64,000 nucleotides of DNA from Alteromonas sp. BMJM2 (lineage in GTDB: Bacteria > Pseudomonadota > Gammaproteobacteria > Enterobacterales > Alteromonadaceae). The notes below the pieces were generated by a model that was not told where the DNA came from, ran no database searches, and was given only the letters and a program-made list of their open reading frames with translations. How positions within the stretch are numbered: position 1 is the first letter of the stretch; the number at the start of each line of letters is the position of its first letter. The position numbers were made by a program, and so were the translations under genes. Below are positions 55,559 through 64,000 of the stretch, in pieces. The DNA is taken from the NCBI RefSeq assembly GCF_027257845.1, contig NZ_JAPVOT010000002.1, forward strand, positions 186,001 to 250,000. Direction: 5' to 3'.

Positions 55559-56689
55559 ATGAAAATAGCATTTCTTGGTTGCGGTTACGTGGCCAACATG
55601 TACAGGCTAACACTTGCCAGCCATCATAATATCGAACTAATTGGTGTGTATGATCGTGAAACATCGAGAGCAAAAAACTTAGCGAATCTAACCAATAGTC
55701 ATTGCTACTCCTCTTTTGAAGAGTTACTTGCAGATAAAAATGTAGATTGTGTTTTAAATTTAACTACGCCAGAAGAACATTACATTACAACAAGACGCAT
55801 TCTTGAAAGTAGTAAACATGTTTACACAGAAAAGCCAATTGCAATGGATTTAGAGGAGGCATCAGAGCTTGTTGAACTTGCAGAAAGTAAAGCTTTGCTT
55901 CTGGTCTCTGCTCCATGCACATTGCTCAACAACGTAGCGCAGACATGTTGGCGGCTGCTTCAAGAAAAAGAAATTGGAAACGTAAAGTTAGTTTATGCTG
56001 AAATGGATGATGGGATGATTTCAAAAGCACCTCTATCTCAATGGATTAATGAGGCAGGTATAGCATGGCCTTACGTTAACGAGTTTGAAACAGGGTGTAC
56101 AGTGGAGCATGCTGGATATGTACTAACGTGGTTAACCGCCTTTTTTGGCCCTGCCGTGAAAATGGCTTCCTTCTCAGATCAACTTTTAGATGAAAAAGTA
56201 CCTAACTTAATAGTTGATTCTGCGCCTGATTTTTCTGTAGCTACTATTAAGTTCACAAACGGTACTGTAGCAAGGCTTACCAACGGCATTTATGCAGACC
56301 ACGACCACAGGCTACGTTTCTTTGGCGAGGACGGTGTAATAACAGTGGAAGATCCAAGAAGTGACAACTCTTCAATTTTTATTCAAAAATATAAAACAAT
56401 TAGAAGACGTCGTTTTTTATCGCCAATAAAGAAGAAAATCAAAGTAAAAGAAAGTGGTAAGATTGGAGCTTATAGAGGATCACAAGTAAGAGATTTCTGT
56501 CGCTCATTAGCCAATATGGCCAATAGCATTGAAAACAATCAAGAGCCTTACCTAACAGCCAACCATGCACTTCATGTTAATGAGTTAACGCTTGCATGTC
56601 AGCATCCAGAATCTTTTCAAAAAAGCGGACATTACTATATTCCAACTACATCATTTAAACCAATGAAGCCTGAGGAGTCATTGAAATGA
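55559..56689 (+). CDS. Gfo/Idh/MocA family oxidoreductase, sugar nucleotide modification
   Basis: 376 aa. Rossmann start 'IAFLGCGYVANMYRLTL', then the conserved 'VYTEKPIAMDLEEA'. The C-terminal half has the alpha/beta domain of MocA-type enzymes. In a polysaccharide locus such enzymes typically oxidise or reduce nucleotide sugars or their keto derivatives, providing an unusual sugar. The ATG starts immediately after the stop of the preceding gene, and its end overlaps the next gene by 4 bases (ATGA), so translation is coupled. Confidence 0.85.
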   Translation: MKIAFLGCGYVANMYRLTLASHHNIELIGVYDRETSRAKNLANLTNSHCYSSFEELLADKNVDCVLNLTTPEEHYITTRRILESSKHVYTEKPIAMDLEEASELVELAESKALLLVSAPCTLLNNVAQTCWRLLQEKEIGNVKLVYAEMDDGMISKAPLSQWINEAGIAWPYVNEFETGCTVEHAGYVLTWLTAFFGPAVKMASFSDQLLDEKVPNLIVDSAPDFSVATIKFTNGTVARLTNGIYADHDHRLRFFGEDGVITVEDPRSDNSSIFIQKYKTIRRRRFLSPIKKKIKVKESGKIGAYRGSQVRDFCRSLANMANSIENNQEPYLTANHALHVNELTLACQHPESFQKSGHYYIPTTSFKPMKPEESLK

Positions 56690-57738
56690 GTTTAGTTGTT
56701 TTAACGGGGGCAACTGGGTTTGTTGGTAGGGAAATATTGGAGCTACTGATTGATGAAGGACATGAGGTATTGGCAGTCGTAAGACCAGGGAAGGCTGCAG
56801 CTATTATAGACTCGTTCGACAATATTAAAACACTAGAAGTCGACTTATCAGATATCGAATGTTTTGAAACAAAATTAACCAAAGCTTTAAATGAAGAAAA
56901 GGTATCTGCATTTATTTACGCTTCTGGTGCAATGAATGGTGATGATGACGAGCATGAAATTCAATCGATTTCTCCACTTAAAACCATTATTCGTTGCGCG
57001 AAAAACACAACTTGCAAGCGCTTGATACATTTAAGTTCGCTTAGTGTTTATGGTTATAGCGCCTTGCCAATTGGGGCTGCTCTAGATGAAACCACGCCTC
57101 TTGAAAGCGAATTAGCATACCGAGACGCATACGGAAGGGCAAAGTGTAAGCAGGAAATGCTTCTTTTAGGTGCTGCACAAAATGACGGTTTAATAATCAC
57201 CTCATTGAGACTGGGGATGGTGTATGGTGCAAGTCGTATTTGGTCTGCTAGGTTGGGTATACCTTTTAAAAAGTGGTTACTCATTCCAAATAATAGCGCT
57301 CAACTTCCATTAGCTCACGTAAAAACCTGTGCCGCTGCTGCAGTAAGCTCTTCTCAAAACAATACAATTAACAATGAAGTATTTATTCCAGAAGCTCAAG
57401 ATACACCAGGAGCTTTTGAAGCAATAAATGTTGTTGATGATGTGTTGCCTTCTGTAGGAGATTATCTCACGGTTGCTGAGAAGTATCAGCTAGTGAAACC
57501 GCTAAAAAAAGTTACGTTACCAACTAAATTGGTGCAAAAACTGATAAAAATGTTGAGCCTACTTCAAATAGCCTCACCGTTTTTCTACTCGAAAGTACCT
57601 AACATTTTAAAACTTCAAACCTTCGATTCACGTTACAAAACTTTGAAATTTGGTAACTATCGGCAAAAAGAGCGACTCAATATAGAATCTACGTGTTGGA
57701 AGCAAATGTTAGAAAAGGACCATTTGAATGCAAAGTAA
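56686..57738 (+). CDS. NAD-dependent epimerase/dehydratase family protein
   Basis: 350 aa, extended short-chain dehydrogenase. The NAD motif TGATGFVGREIL is at the N-terminus. The catalytic Ser region 'IHLSSLSVYG' and the YGRAK motif (Tyr-x3-Lys) are present. It probably makes or reshapes a nucleotide sugar used by the neighbouring glycosyltransferases, in partnership with the preceding oxidoreductase. The C-terminal 80 residues are basic and hydrophobic and unlike typical epimerases. It overlaps the genes on both sides. Confidence 0.85.
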   Translation: MSLVVLTGATGFVGREILELLIDEGHEVLAVVRPGKAAAIIDSFDNIKTLEVDLSDIECFETKLTKALNEEKVSAFIYASGAMNGDDDEHEIQSISPLKTIIRCAKNTTCKRLIHLSSLSVYGYSALPIGAALDETTPLESELAYRDAYGRAKCKQEMLLLGAAQNDGLIITSLRLGMVYGASRIWSARLGIPFKKWLLIPNNSAQLPLAHVKTCAAAAVSSSQNNTINNEVFIPEAQDTPGAFEAINVVDDVLPSVGDYLTVAEKYQLVKPLKKVTLPTKLVQKLIKMLSLLQIASPFFYSKVPNILKLQTFDSRYKTLKFGNYRQKERLNIESTCWKQMLEKDHLNAK

Positions 57739-58945
57739 CTCTAATGTTGCTTACTTAGCACCCCAGCTGACTGCGCTAGAAGCTACTTTCATTTACGAAG
57801 AAATTGCAGCCGTTGAAAAATGCGGAATCAACGTAGTTCCATTTTCTGTGAATAGACCGTTGGCTTATCTAGAGGGCAATGATAGTTTACTTCGAAGAAC
57901 TCGATACCTTTACGATACTAATAAGCTTTTAATCATTTTATTGGGATTATTTGCATTACTGTTTTCAGGCAAAAGAGGACTGAAAGCACTTCGATACTTA
58001 AGACACGATATAAAGAAAGTTGGAATATTTTCTAAAAATGCAGCGAAACTCACATTTCAATTTTTTGCAGGTGCAATGTTATCAAAACAGTTAAAAAGCA
58101 GTAGCTGCAATCATTTACACATACACTTTGCGCATGTTGCTACACAGATAGGAATGTATGCAGCAACGATGGCCGCTATACCTTTTACAGTTATGGCACA
58201 TGCCAATGATATATTTGAAAGAGGCCTTCTTTTAAAAGAAAAAGCTGACAGATCGAAAAAGCTTTTTACAATTTCCGATTATAATAAGCAATATTTAAAA
58301 TCAAAAGAAGTCAACTGTTCAAGTATCGCAATAATCAGATGTGGTGTAGACGAGTTAGAATTCAATTTCAAAGAGTTTGATGCATCTGAAGTGGTTAGGT
58401 TGGGAACACTAGGAAGGCTAGTAGAAAAAAAAGGTGTTGAAGACCTCCTTTTAGCTGTCAAAACGCTCATAAGTAAAGGCGTGAGGGTTTCACTCTCAGT
58501 CGGCGGTGATGGGCCGATGTTAGATGAATTAAAGACTAAAGCAAAAAGCTTGCAGATTGAAAATGACGTACATTTTGAGGGAGCTATACCTAGATGCGTT
58601 CTTAATGAATGGATGCAGAAAGTCGATGTATTCGTACTCGCGTGTAAAAAAGATAGAAATGGAGATCAAGATGGTATTCCAGTTGTTTTAATGGAAGCCA
58701 TGATGAGATCTGTGCCAGTAATATCTACGTCATTATCTGGAATTCCTGAGCTAATTATCGACAACAAAACGGGTTTACTTGCTGAGCCGAATAGTCCTTT
58801 AGATTTAGCATCAAAAATAGAAACTCTTATAGTTGATGCGAACATAGGATCAATAGTTGAAAATGCGCACAACTTTACAACTAAAGAATTCGGGCGGCGT
58901 GTTAATACTCAACGGTTAATTAGCTTTTTCAAGCTATGCAGTTAA
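57728..58945 (+). CDS. Glycosyltransferase family 4 (GT-B)
   Basis: 405 aa. The C-terminal domain has the GT4 layout: 'VRLGTLGRLVEKKGVEDLLL', 'VSLSVGGDGPMLDELK', 'VHFEGAIPRCVLNEWMQ', and the nucleotide-binding 'GDQDGIPVVLMEAMMRSVPV' with the E-x7-E glutamates. The N-terminal acceptor domain contains a hydrophobic stretch near residue 75, so it may be attached to the membrane. It overlaps the epimerase gene by 11 bases. The sugar donor cannot be told from the sequence. Confidence 0.92.
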   Translation: MQSNSNVAYLAPQLTALEATFIYEEIAAVEKCGINVVPFSVNRPLAYLEGNDSLLRRTRYLYDTNKLLIILLGLFALLFSGKRGLKALRYLRHDIKKVGIFSKNAAKLTFQFFAGAMLSKQLKSSSCNHLHIHFAHVATQIGMYAATMAAIPFTVMAHANDIFERGLLLKEKADRSKKLFTISDYNKQYLKSKEVNCSSIAIIRCGVDELEFNFKEFDASEVVRLGTLGRLVEKKGVEDLLLAVKTLISKGVRVSLSVGGDGPMLDELKTKAKSLQIENDVHFEGAIPRCVLNEWMQKVDVFVLACKKDRNGDQDGIPVVLMEAMMRSVPVISTSLSGIPELIIDNKTGLLAEPNSPLDLASKIETLIVDANIGSIVENAHNFTTKEFGRRVNTQRLISFFKLCS

Positions 58946-58980
58946 TAACTAAGAACAAAGAATAGACTTAAAAACATGGA

Positions 58981-60084
58981 ATGTATTCTAAGATGAAAGC
59001 GTTACATATCGGAACTGAAAATAAAAAAAACTCAAAAATAAAGAGTTATCCTGCATTTGATCTTTTACGATTTGTACTCGCTTCCATTGTAGTTTTGGAG
59101 CATGCAAACTTTCAATTCCTGGACTTTATGACGGGTAGTTTGGCCGTCAAGGTTTTCTTTGCACTCAGTGGCTGGTTGATTGGTGGTATCTTGCTTCGAA
59201 GCGAATTAAGCGAATTGCCAAAGTTTTTTTTCAACCGTTCCACAAGAATTTGGATTCCTTATTTCGTTGCGATAGTCATTCTATATAGCATTGCGTTTAT
59301 ACGTGAAGGTGTTGATTTTTTCTGGGTGAAATATTTAATCAAAGACCTTACGTTTACACATCATCTCTACCTTCGGTTTCCTGAAGCCAATTATGAAATG
59401 CCTTTACATGGTTCAGGAAATCAGTTTTGGAGTATATGCGTAGAAGAAATTTTCTATCTTTTTGCACCAATCATTTTATTGCTATTGCCTAAAGGAAAAA
59501 GCGCTGGGTTATGGCTAATAATTTCCATAACTGCAATTTACCTTAAGTCTCATTTCGGGGCTATATCTCTTGGAGTATTGGCTGCTATAGTTCAAAACCG
59601 ATACGAATTTTCCCATAAGCCTTCGGCTAGAGTACTTAGTTTACTATTTATATGTATATCTATTTCTCTACTCTATCAAAGCGAAATTATTGATGCCGAC
59701 TTCATCACTCCTATTTTTAGTATAGCTGTTGTTGTTTTCCTAGCATTCCCCGGTCCACGCAGTTCAGTGGCTATGTTTTTGGGTGGGGTATCTTACCCAC
59801 TTTATCTAAACCATTGGCTTGGGCTTGCTTTTGTAAATGGTTCGTTAAAGCATTTGGGTTTCGAAAATTTGTTGATACAACCTTTAATAGCTTACGTGGC
59901 TTCAATTTTTTTAACGGTACCCTTGTACATTTTTATCGACAAATTCGTAATGGCGCATAGAGAAAAATGGTTTAGTCCTTCGCTTGGTAAGCGGTTGGGG
60001 GTTGCTGCTTACTGCTTACTTGCCACCGGGATCATTGCAAGTACGTTAATGGATAAATATGGTCCTCACGGTATAGCTCTGTAG
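58981..60084 (+). CDS. Acyltransferase 3 family (OafA/YrhL-like) membrane protein
   Basis: 367 aa, about ten membrane helices. 'YPAFDLLRFVLASIVVLEHA' has the catalytic His and the FDLLR start typical of OafA-type O-acetyltransferases; 'ALSGWLIGGILLRSELSELP' follows, and 'FWSICVEEIFYLFAPI' holds the conserved central motif. It has no C-terminal SGNH domain. It is likely to acetylate the polysaccharide. ATG 58981 or ATG 58993 may be the start. It is the second acyltransferase-3 gene of the locus. Confidence 0.92.
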   Translation: MYSKMKALHIGTENKKNSKIKSYPAFDLLRFVLASIVVLEHANFQFLDFMTGSLAVKVFFALSGWLIGGILLRSELSELPKFFFNRSTRIWIPYFVAIVILYSIAFIREGVDFFWVKYLIKDLTFTHHLYLRFPEANYEMPLHGSGNQFWSICVEEIFYLFAPIILLLLPKGKSAGLWLIISITAIYLKSHFGAISLGVLAAIVQNRYEFSHKPSARVLSLLFICISISLLYQSEIIDADFITPIFSIAVVVFLAFPGPRSSVAMFLGGVSYPLYLNHWLGLAFVNGSLKHLGFENLLIQPLIAYVASIFLTVPLYIFIDKFVMAHREKWFSPSLGKRLGVAAYCLLATGIIASTLMDKYGPHGIAL

Positions 60085-60154
60085 GATCTAGGCATAATAA
60101 AGAATGTTAACCGTTATCTTTTTTATCGATTTTTAAAACGAAGGAAATTATGGA

Positions 60155-61120
60155 ATGCAGAACCGTACTTTGATTATCACGGTTAACTACAGAACTTCTG
60201 AATTATTGTGCGCTTTATTAGCGAGTTTAGACGAGGAACTTTCTCTTAGGGAGTCGATTTTCCTAATTGTAGATAATGGCTCCGGCGACGATTCTGTAGA
60301 GCAGATAGAAAATTATTTAGCAACTAATGATGTGAAAAACTGTATTGTCTTGCCTTCAAAAGAGAACAAGGGGTTTTCAGCAGGCAACAATATTGCACTC
60401 GAATATGCCATTGCTAACAAAATTTTGTTTGACTACGTTTGGTTTTTGAACCCTGATACACGATTAAGAAACGATGCGGGGGAAGTGTTACGGCAGTTTC
60501 TTCATGCCAATAATGTCCACATTGCAGGAAGTAGGCTAGAAGATGAAGATGGTACTTGGCAGTGTTCTCATTTCAATTATCCAAATGTTACCGCTGAATT
60601 TAGCCAGGGGCTACGATTCGGGGCTTTCGATAGAGTTTTCAACAGGAGCTTAGTAAGGCGTCAAGAAGCTAGTGAACCCTGTAAAGCTGATTGGCTAGCG
60701 GGCGCTTCTTTTATGATGACACGTGAGTGTTTTGAGATTTTGGGCCTTATGGATGAAGAGTACTTTTTGTATTTTGAGGAAGTTGATTATTTTCTAAGCG
60801 CAAAAAGGTTAGGGCTTGAGGCTTGGTATGTACCCGAGAGTCGTGTTTTTCATGAAGTAGGGGCCTCAACGAAAATAAGTGACAGCCGAAAAAAAGCACC
60901 TCGCCGCCCAGATTATTGGTTTGAGTCGCGAGCAAGGTTTTATACCAAAAACTATGGTTTTTTAAAGCACTTGTTAGCGGATTTTTCTTTTATCGCCGGA
61001 TATGGAGTATGGAAGCTGAGGAAACTAGTATCTGATAGAAGCGCTCTCAAACAGGAACCGCCACATTTTTATTTAGATTTTTTAAAACACTCTATATTTT
61101 TTTCTTGGCTAAAAAAATGA
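60155..61120 (+). CDS. Glycosyltransferase family 2, rhamnosyltransferase-like
   Basis: 321 aa. 'LIITVNYRTSELLCALLASL' then 'FLIVDNGSGDDSVEQI', 'NKGFSAGNNIAL', and the DxD-type motif in 'YVWFLNPDTRLRND' match the WbbL-like rhamnosyltransferase group of GT2. 'LAGASFMMTRECFEILGLMD' and 'FEEVDYFLSAKRLGLEAWYV' complete the fold. This resemblance suggests rhamnose or a 6-deoxy sugar as donor, but that is not certain. Its stop overlaps the start of the next gene (ATGA). Confidence 0.9.
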   Translation: MQNRTLIITVNYRTSELLCALLASLDEELSLRESIFLIVDNGSGDDSVEQIENYLATNDVKNCIVLPSKENKGFSAGNNIALEYAIANKILFDYVWFLNPDTRLRNDAGEVLRQFLHANNVHIAGSRLEDEDGTWQCSHFNYPNVTAEFSQGLRFGAFDRVFNRSLVRRQEASEPCKADWLAGASFMMTRECFEILGLMDEEYFLYFEEVDYFLSAKRLGLEAWYVPESRVFHEVGASTKISDSRKKAPRRPDYWFESRARFYTKNYGFLKHLLADFSFIAGYGVWKLRKLVSDRSALKQEPPHFYLDFLKHSIFFSWLKK

Positions 61121-61626
61121 ATTTATTGAAGCAGATTAAAGAAGACTGGGAGACGCACGGTAAAGACTGGACTAAACCTGGTTTTAGAGCATTGGCCTAT
61201 CACAGGTTTGGTAATTGGCGAATGAAAATAAAGCCTAAGCTATTAAGACTTCCGTTTTCATTTTTATATCGATTTTTATACAGAAGAGCGCGGAATATTT
61301 ACGGTATAGAAATACCCTACACGGTAAAAATAGGGCGGCGAGTAGTTTTTGAACACCAGCACGGCATTGTAATTCATGGAAACTGTGAAATAGGCAATGG
61401 ATGTATCATCCGTCAAGGCGTGACATTGGGTAATAAAAATCTACGATGCCCACATGATGCTCCTAAACTTGGCAATAATGTTAACGTAGGAGCAGGCGCA
61501 AAAATTTTAGGAGACATTAGGATCGGAAATGGTGCTCAAATAGGGGCTAATGCTGTTGTTTTATGTAATGTAAAAGAAAATGACATTGCGACAGGTATTG
61601 TTTCTAAGAAAAATTATAAAGGCTAA
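61117..61626 (+). CDS. Serine acetyltransferase-like hexapeptide acetyltransferase
   Basis: 169 aa, starting at ATG 61117, whose ATGA overlaps the previous stop; the longer TTG frame from 61105 is unnecessary. A helical N-terminus 'LKQIKEDWETHGKDWTKPGF' resembles the CysE/EpsC family. Then a left-handed beta helix with 'EHQHGIVIHGNCEIGNGCII', 'RQGVTLGNK' and 'VGAGAKILGDIRIGNGAQIG'. In polysaccharide loci these act as sugar O-acetyltransferases (like WcaB), not in cysteine synthesis; that reading is supported by the neighbours. Complete. Confidence 0.9.
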   Translation: MNLLKQIKEDWETHGKDWTKPGFRALAYHRFGNWRMKIKPKLLRLPFSFLYRFLYRRARNIYGIEIPYTVKIGRRVVFEHQHGIVIHGNCEIGNGCIIRQGVTLGNKNLRCPHDAPKLGNNVNVGAGAKILGDIRIGNGAQIGANAVVLCNVKENDIATGIVSKKNYKG

Positions 61627-61676
61627 TAATGTACGCATTAGCAAAGCCCAATTTTTTAGTTTAAGGATTTAAATCA

Positions 61677-62627
61677 ATGGAAAGTAGTACACTTGACTCC
61701 CCTATATTTATCGTCGGTCCTTTGAGGTCAGGAACAACGCTGTTAAGGCTGCTCATTGCGAATCACCCTAAAATTTCTGGTATCGGCGAATTTGAAGAGT
61801 CGGTATCGCAGATTATTGATGGTCAATGGCCTGAATTAAATAAGTATTATCGTTTTTTAGAAAATGACCGAATGTTTCAAGACAACGGTTATTCAATTGA
61901 CAAATCTCTTTCTTATGAAGAGTTGGTGAGAAGCTTTCTTCTGCAGGCATATGAAAAACAGCCAAATAAGTATATTTCAGGCTCAATTCATTCACATTTT
62001 GATGAGCTCCCCGCTATTTGCCCAAATGCGAAGTATATTCATTTATCGCGAGACCCTAGGGATGTAGCGCGTTCTTGTATAGGTATGGGGTGGGTTGGAA
62101 ATGTATGGTATGGCGCCGATTATTGGACCGCGCCAGAGAAACGTTGGATAGAGCTTACAAAAAAAGTTAATCCTAAATCTTTATTGGAAGTTCGCTATGA
62201 AGAGTTAGTATGTAAACCCGAAGAAGTACTAACTGAAATATGCGACTTTTTAGGTGTAGATTTTTCTGAGGAAATGCTAAAGATTGATAAAACTTCGACT
62301 TATGCTCGCCCCGATGCTTCATTTGGTGAGCAGTGGCGAAAAAAGTTATCTCGAAGAGAAGTTGAACTAGTCGAAAGCAAGTGTAAAGAACTGATGCTAC
62401 AGCAAGGATACGCAATTTCAGATCAAAGTAAGAATCATAAAGTATCGCAGATTGAGCTCGTACGCCTCTTTGTTGCAAATCGCATTGTGAGATGGTCTTT
62501 TAATTCAAAAAGGTGGGGCTTTAAGCTTTGGTTTAAATACAACATTGCTAAGCGATTGGGAACTCGGAAATGGTACGAAAAATTACAGAATGATGTTAAC
62601 AACAAGCAGCGTATGTACTTAAAGTAA
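61677..62627 (+). CDS. Sulfotransferase
   Basis: 316 aa. The PAPS-binding loop GPLRSGTTLLRLL is at residues 14-26, with 'RSGTT' matching the 5'-phosphosulfate loop. 'YIHLSRDPRDVARSCIGMGW' is the 3'-phosphate-binding motif, and 'SLLEVRYEELVCKPEEVLTE' is the conserved second half of the fold. It is cytoplasmic. It would transfer sulfate from PAPS to a sugar or lipid acceptor, so the polysaccharide may be sulfated, as in several marine bacteria. The last plus-strand gene of the locus seen here. Confidence 0.9.
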   Translation: MESSTLDSPIFIVGPLRSGTTLLRLLIANHPKISGIGEFEESVSQIIDGQWPELNKYYRFLENDRMFQDNGYSIDKSLSYEELVRSFLLQAYEKQPNKYISGSIHSHFDELPAICPNAKYIHLSRDPRDVARSCIGMGWVGNVWYGADYWTAPEKRWIELTKKVNPKSLLEVRYEELVCKPEEVLTEICDFLGVDFSEEMLKIDKTSTYARPDASFGEQWRKKLSRREVELVESKCKELMLQQGYAISDQSKNHKVSQIELVRLFVANRIVRWSFNSKRWGFKLWFKYNIAKRLGTRKWYEKLQNDVNNKQRMYLK

Positions 62628-62659
62628 ACATTAAATTTTTAACTATTTATAACAGCTCT

Positions 62660-62695
62660 GACTTTTCCTCTTTTACTTTAGGGAAAGTCAAATCT
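62660..62695. terminator. Hairpin between the sulfotransferase and the beta-helix gene
   Basis: GACTTTTCC pairs with GGGAAAGTC (one G-T pair) around a 12-base AT-rich loop between two convergent genes. T-runs on both sides are short, so it is a weak terminator at best. Confidence 0.35.
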
Positions 62696-62738
62696 TTGCA
62701 AAAGCGCCTTAATCTATTTTAAATTAAAATTTGGATCA

Positions 62739-64000
62739 TTATTCTTGACTGTTAAGTTCGAAGCCATCAGAAATATATTTTGAAATAGATTCGGCGGTAT
62801 ACTTTTCATTCCATAAAAATCTGCTTCTATTTTTGATTATTGAGTCCATTATATCTTTGTCTTCAATCGAGTTATTAAATTGCTCGAAATAAGACTGTAG
62901 GTCACGATTAGGGGCTCTAAAGCCCATAGCCTCGACAAATTCTAAACCTTGGTCTGTATACTCAGAAAAATAATCGCGATGCGTGGTTAATCTCTTAATT
63001 GAAAGAAATAAACTTTCTAACCAATTGTCGTTTTTGCGCCATAGAAAAGTTTTGTTATTGATGAACTCTAAACCTTCCAAGCTACCAGAGGTAATAATAG
63101 CCTTAGATTGTGAGTGTTTAGAATCATGTATTATATTATCTTCGAAGCTAATATTTCTCCAGTTATCATTATTGAGGATAAAGCCAACTTCGTCGACTCC
63201 ATACACAATGTTGTTTTTTATGACAGCATCTTCAATTGACTTAGTCATCTTCAATGCATACGAGCCTTTATGTTGTTCTTGATGTGCAATAATGTTGTTG
63301 GAAACTTTCAAACCGCGAATATCTTTCGCAGCTATAGGCCAACTAATATTTCTGTTTGTCGGTTTTCCGCTTCCCAAAGACAAAAACACATTACCTTCGA
63401 CCGCAGCGTTTACGAATCTAAACTTTTCAGACGTATTACCGCCAATGCCAACACCTATCTCACCCTCGTAGAATATATTTCTTTTGATAGATATATTTTG
63501 ACTCAAACCTTGTTTGTCGCTTCTCATTTTTATACCCATACTTGAAGCTCTAAAAATAAGGTTGTCATGGATTGCTATATTGCTCGAACCATTTATATAC
63601 ATGTTGTGGTTAAATATTGTTGCTTGTGCCCTATCATGCTCTCGACCATGCGAACTACTTTGTACTAGCCAACCATTGTGATCAAAAAAATTCTGGTTTA
63701 TCAACAGGTTATCTGCACCACTTACAAATAATCCTTGGGCGTGCGAATCCATACTATAAGCACGTGATATAATGTTGCGACGTATTGAAATATTTTTTAA
63801 TACAGCATCATCACCATATCTCTGAAAAATTACTTGTCCATAGTCAACTCTATTATCTTCTAAAGAGATATTCATATGACTACCTACGAACCTCACCCCG
63901 CTAAAATGACTATTAGAGGCGCTAGGTTTGGTTACCTTCGTGTGTAAGCCGATAATATATATGTTACTGGAAGACTTTATAGCAGATATTTTATTATTAA
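62739..64000 (-). CDS. Right-handed parallel beta-helix protein, partial (5' end outside window)
   Basis: At least 420 codons. The frame is open from the stop at 62739 to the right edge, so the GTG at 63896 is probably not the start. The protein is a series of short strand-turn repeats with the ladder pattern of pectate-lyase-like folds: 'KNISIRRNIIS', 'NLLINQNFFDHNGW', 'SNIAIHDNLIF', 'QNISIKRNIFYEGEI' and 'EDAVIKNNIVYGVDE'. The first visible part 'SNSHFSGVRFVGSHMNISLEDN' resembles PL6-type alginate/chondroitin lyases. It may cut or bind the polysaccharide. No catalytic residues can be assigned. Convergent with the operon. Confidence 0.82.
   Translation of the reverse strand, partial: NNKISAIKSSSNIYIIGLHTKVTKPSASNSHFSGVRFVGSHMNISLEDNRVDYGQVIFQRYGDDAVLKNISIRRNIISRAYSMDSHAQGLFVSGADNLLINQNFFDHNGWLVQSSSHGREHDRAQATIFNHNMYINGSSNIAIHDNLIFRASSMGIKMRSDKQGLSQNISIKRNIFYEGEIGVGIGGNTSEKFRFVNAAVEGNVFLSLGSGKPTNRNISWPIAAKDIRGLKVSNNIIAHQEQHKGSYALKMTKSIEDAVIKNNIVYGVDEVGFILNNDNWRNISFEDNIIHDSKHSQSKAIITSGSLEGLEFINNKTFLWRKNDNWLESLFLSIKRLTTHRDYFSEYTDQGLEFVEAMGFRAPNRDLQSYFEQFNNSIEDKDIMDSIIKNRSRFLWNEKYTAESISKYISDGFELNSQE

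Overview
The window looks like chromosomal DNA from a marine gammaproteobacterium of the Alteromonadales, most likely Alteromonas or a close relative. This is inferred from protein content and gene order (aroQ-accB-accC; fxsA-groES-groEL behind a sigma-32 promoter; glmU/DeoR regulator/glmS; split pntA genes). No database search was possible. No rRNA, tRNA or CRISPR array was seen.

Region 1 (1-13.9 kb) is mostly housekeeping. It holds a flavin-reductase-like gene cut by the left edge, a CPXCG zinc-ribbon protein, a small HNH-type protein, a FAN1-like nuclease fused to a DnaQ-type exonuclease, the aroQ-accB-accC operon, an M23 peptidase overlapping dsbD, then fxsA and groESL. A structured orphan small RNA candidate with a strong terminator lies near 4.5 kb.

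Region 2 (13.9-17.3 kb) is an AT-rich accessory block between groEL and a DUF885 gene. It has four unrecognised plus-strand genes, two of them membrane proteins, followed by about 0.7 kb of what looks like decayed DNA.

Region 3 (17.3-39.3 kb) returns to core-type genes: DUF885 hydrolase, PpiC, the proton-translocating transhydrogenase (pntAA-pntAB-pntB), biosynthetic arginine decarboxylase, a class C beta-lactamase-fold hydrolase, an alkylation-repair operon (Ada/AlkA fusion, Ogt, DMT exporter), a diguanylate cyclase with a degenerate active-site motif but intact inhibitory site, glmU, a YdgJ-like oxidoreductase, a DeoR regulator and glmS.

Region 4 (38.7-45.8 kb) is the most striking part. 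A tight three-gene operon (GxSxG hydrolase with membrane segments, large lipoprotein, large exported coiled-coil protein) sits between two 458-bp direct repeats. The repeats are parts of a PQ-loop-like membrane protein gene: one copy is intact, the other truncated. The pattern of differences between the copies suggests import by homologous recombination from a diverged lineage rather than a local duplication. I regard this as the best candidate for an undescribed envelope-associated system.

Region 5 (45.8-64 kb) is an exopolysaccharide locus. It contains an acyltransferase, an HprK-like kinase, a WcaJ-type initiating phosphosugar transferase, an outer-membrane barrel, a Wza-like export protein, a Wzc-like co-polymerase/tyrosine kinase, four glycosyltransferases, two sugar-modifying dehydrogenase-type enzymes, a second acyltransferase, a hexapeptide acetyltransferase, a sulfotransferase, and a beta-helix protein that runs off the right edge. 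No Wzx flippase or Wzy polymerase is seen inside the window. The predicted product is an acylated, possibly sulfated surface polysaccharide.
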